Shown in pieces: positions 59,390 through 64,000 of a stretch of 64,000 nt of DNA (within the stretch, counting starts at the first letter, position 1; every line of letters begins with the position of its first letter). The stretch comes from BJHL01 sp040378885 (lineage in GTDB: Bacteria; Planctomycetota; Phycisphaerae; Phycisphaerales; UBA1924): assembly GCA_046316615.1 (NCBI GenBank), contig JBKDAN010000053.1:161295-225294 (forward strand), read 5' to 3'. Under the pieces are notes generated by a model. It was not told the origin of the DNA and ran no database searches. It saw nothing but the letters and a program-made list of their open reading frames with translations. The position numbers and the translations under genes were made by a program.

Positions 59390-62300
59390 TTACGGGAGGC
59401 AGGTGCCGCCGGAAAGGACGCGGAAGTATGCGATGATGTCTTCGTCTTCGGGGAAGACACCGTTGTTGTTGAAGTCGATGTTGCAGTCCTGAGCGGGGCA
59501 CGGAGCGCCGGCGAGGACGTTGAAGAAGTCGATGACGTCCTGATCTTCAGGGAAGACACCGTTCTGGTTGAAGTCGATGGAGTCGCAGACGCCACGGATC
59601 TGGTAGTTGACACGGAGGCGACCAGTGAACGCGTTAGCGCCGTTAATGGGCGAGATACGGATCCAGTAGGTCTGGCCGTGAGCGAGTTGCACGTTGCGGA
59701 CTTCGCTCAGGCTTGTGTTGATGTTGGCGTCGTCGTTGCACGTGACGTAGGCGGGGTTGATGCAGTTGCCGTTGAGGGAGATGGGTGCGAGCGGGCCGCG
59801 GAAGATGTTGATGACGGTGTCGTAGTTGGAGTTGAAGGTGTTGAGGGTGAGAAGCACGTCGTCATCGGGCGTGAGGCGGTACCACACGGAGCGATCGAGC
59901 ATCGCGCCGCAGGAGATCGGGCCTTCGCAGAGGCTGGCGGTCGCTCCCTGTGTGCGGATTTCGTCGAGCGAAAGCTGTGTGCCGATGTCGCTGACGAGCA
60001 CCTGGGCGTTGTTGGCGAAGTCATTGGCGGGCGCGGAGGGTTCGGTGTAGCTAAAGTTGAAGTTGAGATCACCCGCGGCGCTGGCGTTGCCACCGTAGCG
60101 ACTGACCTTGATGCGGTAGGTCTGGCCCGCGTTCACCTGGAAGTTCTGGATGCTGCTGAGCAGGCCCGTGCCGCTGTCGTCGTCACACTCGATAGCACCA
60201 GTGATGCAGATGCCGTTGATGCTGATGGGGCACGAGGAGCCGTAGATGGCGAGCACGGTGTCGTAGGTGCTGCCTTCGGTGTCGATGTCGAGCTCGCCGT
60301 CGTAGGTGGCGGTGAAGGTGTACCAGACGGAGGTGTCGTTGTTACTGCCGCAGCCGTCAATGCCGTCGCAGGTGGGTGACGTGGCGTTGGTGACGTCGTA
60401 CGCGGCGGGGTTGTAGGTGCCGAAGTTGTTCAGCGGGATATCGATGGAGCTGCCGCAGGTGTTGTTCGGCGGAGCGACGGGGACGAAAGTCGCGTTGAAG
60501 TCCAGGTTGCCGCCGCCGGGCGTGGAGCCGTACTTGCTGACTTTGATGTAGATGGTGTCGCCGTCTTCGACGAAGAAGTTGTCGATCTGGCTTTGCGTGC
60601 CGGTGCCGCTGTCGTCATCGCAGGCGAGTTGCGAGGGGTTGGTGAAGGAGAGGCCGTTGGCGGCGAGCGTGCCGCAACCGTTCCAGAAGCTCACCACGGT
60701 ATCATAGTCGCTGCCGTTGGTGTTGACGGAAAGGTTGCAGAAGGTGGGCGCGGTGAAGCGGTACCAGACACTGCTGACTTCGCCAGCGGCGCCGGATTCA
60801 CAGCTTGCTTGCGGTTCGAAGACGCGCTCGGTGGCCCAGGTGGTATCGAGAATGGCGGGGTTGAAGGGCGTCGTGTTGAAAAACGTGCCACTGCAGTTGT
60901 CGTTCGTGGGATTGTTTTCGAGGATGGTGTAGTAGGGGTTGACGTTGCCCCAGCCGAAGGTGGTGTCGTAGCCTGCGGTGCCCATGTCGCGTGCGCCGGC
61001 GTTCATCGCGGTGATGGTCTGAACACGCGTGGCGAAGGGATACATGCTGCGGAAGAGAGCGGCGACGCCTGCGGCCATGGGGCTGGCGGCGCTGGTGCCG
61101 CTGAAGTTGGTGTAGTCACCTGACGAATATCCCACGCCGCCTTCGCGGTCGGTGCTTGGCACGCCTGTGCCGGGTGCGACCCACTGCACGCCTGTGCCGG
61201 TGTTGCTGCTGGGGCGGAGGGTGCCGTCACTCTGCACGTTGCCCACGCCGTAAACAAATGCCGCGGAGGCGGGATAGCTGATGGAGGCCGCGCCGTCGTT
61301 ACCCGTGGCGGCCATGTGCACCATGCCATCGATCACGGCGCGGTCTTCGTAGGCCTGGCTCATGGCGGCGCTGCTGCTCTGGCTGAAGGAGGAGTTGGTT
61401 ACTTCCGCGTTCTGTCCAACTGCCCACGCGAGGGCGTTGATGACGTAGACGTCACTCGTGCTCCAGCTGGCGGTGGCGCAGCTCACGTCGTCCGCGGTTT
61501 TGCCGCCCAAAATCTGCGAACTCGGCGAGACACCGACCACGCCGATGGTGTTCATGCGTGCGGACGTGCAGCCCGCGACGGCGGTGCCGTGGAAATCGCA
61601 GGCTTCGGTTGGCGCGCCATTGCCGACGCCACCCACGACGCCAGTCGTGAAGTCACGACCGTTGATCCAGTTGAGATCGGGATGGTCGGTCTGGACGCCG
61701 TTGTCCATAACGAGGGTTTCGACGGCAGACGAACCGCGCGTGTAGTCCCACGCGAGGTTGGTATCCATGTCGAAGTCGCTGGTCTGATTGTGCTGCCACT
61801 GCGTGTCGTAGAGCGGGTCGTTGGGCGTGACGGACTCGAGCTTGACCGAACAGATCATGGCGGGGTGGGCCCACTTCATGAGCGGATGCTGCGCGAGGGC
61901 GTTGGCCTGCTGCATGACGCGGTAGCCGTTGCGCTCGCTCGTGCCCATGAAAGCAACACCCGGCATGAGGCCGAAGTTTTCTTCGAGGATGGCGAAGGGG
62001 TTGTTGGCGGAAGCGAGAGCTTGCTTGGTGGCATCGCGCTTGGTCGCGAGAGCCATGACACGATCCGTGAAGAAGAGGAAGCCGCCCTGCACGTCGTCAC
62101 TCATGAAGACCGGCGCGACGAAAGGAAATTCGTTGAGCTTGGTCAGATCATCGATCATCGTGTTGGCCGCGGCCGCGTCGGCGAAGGGGCGCTCGAAGGT
62201 GACGAACTGCCAGCCGCTGCTGGCCTTGCCGCCCGAACGAATGGCGATGCCGGCACGTTGCGCGGCGGTGATGAGGCGGGCGGCGGCCTGCTCGGGGGCT

Positions 62301-62677
62301 ATGTTGGGATCAACCTTCACGGCGAGTCGCGTGTGATCGAGTTGCATGGCGACACGCGTCTTGAGGTAGTAATACCAATTGGGCGTGTTGGCCGGCGCGA
62401 GCGGATAGTTGCGAGCCGCGAGCCGAGTGTGCAGGGCATCGTCGCTGTCTTCGGCGGGTGTCCAGGCCGGCTGCGAATCTGGCATGAACTTGGGTTCGCC
62501 AGCAGCATCCTTAGTTGCCTGATTGTCGAGCGCTCCGTTGGCATCGAAGCTGATGTCGGCGGGAATGCCGCCGTCTTCGATTTGCGCGAGAGCCGCGCTC
62601 GCTGACAGAGCGAGCCCCGCGACGACCACCAAACGAACCGCCAGCCCCGTTCCCGATGTCTTCATACCACGTTGCAT
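59390..62677 (-). CDS. Secreted subtilisin-like (S8) protease with PPC-like repeats and dockerin-like tail
   Basis: 1095 residues from ATG 62677, which has GGAGG seven bases upstream; alternative in-frame ATGs lie at 62701 and 62665. A signal peptide (MQRGMKTSGTGLAVRLVVVA, ending ALAQ) precedes a propeptide-like region. The catalytic triad of peptidase family S8 is complete: Asp325 in MDNGVQTDHPD, His363 in CDFHGTAVAG, Ser529 in FSGTSAASPM. Beyond this are three similar beta-sandwich repeats of about 120 residues with SSVWYRFTAP or DTSVWYTFTA, TVLAIYG, CDDDSGTG and the (Y/I)KVSKYG ending, like pre-peptidase C-terminal (PPC) modules. The tail has two calcium-loop repeats (DFNQNGVFPEDQD, DFNNNGVFPEDED). 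It degrades protein outside the cytoplasm. Confidence 0.88.
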   Translation of the reverse strand: MQRGMKTSGTGLAVRLVVVAGLALSASAALAQIEDGGIPADISFDANGALDNQATKDAAGEPKFMPDSQPAWTPAEDSDDALHTRLAARNYPLAPANTPNWYYYLKTRVAMQLDHTRLAVKVDPNIAPEQAAARLITAAQRAGIAIRSGGKASSGWQFVTFERPFADAAAANTMIDDLTKLNEFPFVAPVFMSDDVQGGFLFFTDRVMALATKRDATKQALASANNPFAILEENFGLMPGVAFMGTSERNGYRVMQQANALAQHPLMKWAHPAMICSVKLESVTPNDPLYDTQWQHNQTSDFDMDTNLAWDYTRGSSAVETLVMDNGVQTDHPDLNWINGRDFTTGVVGGVGNGAPTEACDFHGTAVAGCTSARMNTIGVVGVSPSSQILGGKTADDVSCATASWSTSDVYVINALAWAVGQNAEVTNSSFSQSSSAAMSQAYEDRAVIDGMVHMAATGNDGAASISYPASAAFVYGVGNVQSDGTLRPSSNTGTGVQWVAPGTGVPSTDREGGVGYSSGDYTNFSGTSAASPMAAGVAALFRSMYPFATRVQTITAMNAGARDMGTAGYDTTFGWGNVNPYYTILENNPTNDNCSGTFFNTTPFNPAILDTTWATERVFEPQASCESGAAGEVSSVWYRFTAPTFCNLSVNTNGSDYDTVVSFWNGCGTLAANGLSFTNPSQLACDDDSGTGTQSQIDNFFVEDGDTIYIKVSKYGSTPGGGNLDFNATFVPVAPPNNTCGSSIDIPLNNFGTYNPAAYDVTNATSPTCDGIDGCGSNNDTSVWYTFTATYDGELDIDTEGSTYDTVLAIYGSSCPISINGICITGAIECDDDSGTGLLSSIQNFQVNAGQTYRIKVSRYGGNASAAGDLNFNFSYTEPSAPANDFANNAQVLVSDIGTQLSLDEIRTQGATASLCEGPISCGAMLDRSVWYRLTPDDDVLLTLNTFNSNYDTVINIFRGPLAPISLNGNCINPAYVTCNDDANINTSLSEVRNVQLAHGQTYWIRISPINGANAFTGRLRVNYQIRGVCDSIDFNQNGVFPEDQDVIDFFNVLAGAPCPAQDCNIDFNNNGVFPEDEDIIAYFRVLSGGTCLP

Positions 62678-62828
62678 ACCAAACCTCCAGTCGTGCTTCA
62701 TCGCCCCTCGGCGATCGGCACAACTGGCACATGCGGAAGCCCCGTGACGGAGGGACAGGAAATTCAGTGAAGAGGTACCATTTTCGAGGTCAGGCGAAAA
62801 CTGGCCACCAGGCACTATGCTTTAGTGC

Positions 62829-64000
62829 ATGCCGCTTCGTCTTTTCAACACGATTTCCCGCTCGACCGAACAGTTCAGCGCACTTGATCCGGCCAATGTA
62901 ACGTTTTACACGTGCGGGCCCACGGTGTACGACGACGCTCACATCGGGAACTTCAGGAGCTTTCTGGCGGCAGACGTGCTTCGGCGGTTTGTCGAGTCGC
63001 CCCTGTGCGAGATCACCAGCGCGGGCGGTATCCATCGCGGTCCGCGTCGGGTCACACATGTCATGAACATCACTGACGTGGGCCACATGACCGACGACGC
63101 GGAGGGCGGCGAGCAAGGCGAGGATCGCATGGCGGTCGCCGGACGGCGCATCGCGGAAGCCAAGAAGAGCGGCAAACTGCCGGCGGACACCAACATCAAT
63201 CCGGGTGATCCGTATCAGATCGCTCGCTTCTATGAACAGCGGTTCCGTGAAGATGCTCGCAAGCTCGGGCTCAAGCTTGCTATCGAAGCCGACACCGACG
63301 CGACGATCATGCCGCGGGCGACGGAGAACGTCGCTGGCATGATCGCCATCGTGCAGCGACTGATTGACAAAGGACACGCGTATGTCGTCGGAGCGCCGGG
63401 CGCGCGCGTGGTGTACTTCCGCGTGACCAGCTTTCCGACCTATGGCGCGCTAAGCGGCAACACTCTCGACGCTTTGCGCGCGGGCGAAGGTGGACGCGTG
63501 AGCGAGACCAATCAGGCGCAGAAGGAACATCCCGCCGACTTCCTGCTGTGGAAAGAAGATGCCTCGCACATCATGAAGTGGGACAGTCCGTGGGGCAGCG
63601 GCTATCCGGGCTGGCACATTGAGTGCACGGTGATGGCGGTGGGCCGACTGGCCACTCGCAACGGTCAGAGCCCGATCTCACCCATCGGACTGACCGAGTT
63701 CACCCCGGGCGGCGCGATCATCGACCTGCACAGCGGCGGCGAGGACAACATCTTTCCGCACCACGAGTGCGAAATCGCGCAAAGCTGCTGCGCCTTCAGC
63801 GGTGCCAAGGGCTCCTTCGCGCGCCACTGGTTTCACCCGCGCTTCCTGCTTGTTGAAGGCACGAAGATGAGCAAGAGCAAGGGCAACTTCTTCACGGCGC
63901 GAGACTTGTTCGCGAAGGGTGTTGAACCGGCCGCTCTGCGGCTGGAGCTTGTCCGTACGCACTACCGCAGCAACGCCAACTTCACGATGCAGGGCCTGAC
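62829..64000 (+). CDS. cysS: Cysteinyl-tRNA synthetase, 5' part (runs off the right edge)
   Basis: 390 residues visible; no stop before the window ends. It charges tRNA-Cys. The HIGH motif is DDAHIGNFRSF (His38 to Asn41). Zinc ligands include Cys29 in FYTCGPTVYDD and the later WHIECTVMA, HHECEIA set. The KMSKS loop is GTKMSKSKGNFF with Lys346. The extra stretch EGGEQGEDRMAVAGRRIAEA after HVMNITDVGHMT is a short insertion relative to common CysS. ATG 62829 is used; a GTG four bases upstream is in another frame. It diverges from the subtilisin gene with a 151-base shared promoter region. Confidence 0.93.
   Translation, partial: MPLRLFNTISRSTEQFSALDPANVTFYTCGPTVYDDAHIGNFRSFLAADVLRRFVESPLCEITSAGGIHRGPRRVTHVMNITDVGHMTDDAEGGEQGEDRMAVAGRRIAEAKKSGKLPADTNINPGDPYQIARFYEQRFREDARKLGLKLAIEADTDATIMPRATENVAGMIAIVQRLIDKGHAYVVGAPGARVVYFRVTSFPTYGALSGNTLDALRAGEGGRVSETNQAQKEHPADFLLWKEDASHIMKWDSPWGSGYPGWHIECTVMAVGRLATRNGQSPISPIGLTEFTPGGAIIDLHSGGEDNIFPHHECEIAQSCCAFSGAKGSFARHWFHPRFLLVEGTKMSKSKGNFFTARDLFAKGVEPAALRLELVRTHYRSNANFTMQGL

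Overview
The window is high-GC bacterial DNA that looks chromosomal. It most likely comes from a planctomycete of the class Phycisphaerae. The main reason is that six unrelated exported proteins end in the same paired calcium-loop repeat (DFNNNGVFPEDQD followed by VLAGG), a pattern I associate with the GC-type dockerin-like tails of that group. Further support comes from the many large secreted proteins, an O-GlcNAc-transferase-like protein, a prenyltransferase/squalene-oxidase-like lipoprotein and an AsmA-like giant. This taxonomic call is inference.

Layout. 162-6961 is a surface-polysaccharide locus: three consecutive GT4 glycosyltransferase genes carrying four closely related GT4 units (the first gene is a two-unit fusion), then a polytopic Wzy-like protein. 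It is followed by a large exported protein with a Pro/Asn-rich tail (7169-9565) and, facing it, a UDP-glucuronate 4-epimerase-type enzyme (9620-10588). 11165-16084 holds an LTXXQ-type exported protein, an Mrp/ApbC-type P-loop protein without the usual Cys pair, a SnoaL-like protein with a histone-H1-like tail, and a TPR/GT41 protein. 16188-21056 holds a secreted zinc metalloprotease and a PQQ-type sugar dehydrogenase, both dockerin-tailed. 21143-29747 is a set of mostly leftward genes: DUF4340, crotonase, Cof-type phosphatase, acyltransferase, a membrane protein, a VOC protein and a beta-lactamase-fold protein with an altered catalytic motif. 30139-33275 has two more dockerin-tailed proteins with duplicated 3' ends. 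33445-44354 is mixed housekeeping and transport: GpsA, a P1B-type ATPase, a GT2 enzyme, a MalK/UgpC-type ATPase, a metal/cobalamin-binding lipoprotein, a phosphate-type porin and a PhoB-type regulator. 44355-45395 is a dockerin-tailed esterase.

45513-50150 is dnaE, the most unusual gene here. An approximately 442-bp segment bounded by 14-nt inverted repeats lies inside it and carries, in another reading frame, a complete four-helix-bundle (S23/23S-rRNA intervening-sequence-type) gene, while dnaE itself stays open across the segment. The same gene also carries an 83-bp imperfect palindrome translated in frame within its PHP domain, and a GC-rich palindrome related to an intergenic copy at 37080. 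dnaE therefore appears to be a repeated host for palindromic or mobile DNA that preserves the reading frame.

The right end holds ubiX, an AsmA/TamB-like giant, argS, an ABC-2 permease, a secreted subtilisin with a dockerin tail, and the 5' part of cysS, which runs off the window. No rRNA, tRNA, CRISPR array, prophage or transposase gene was recognised.
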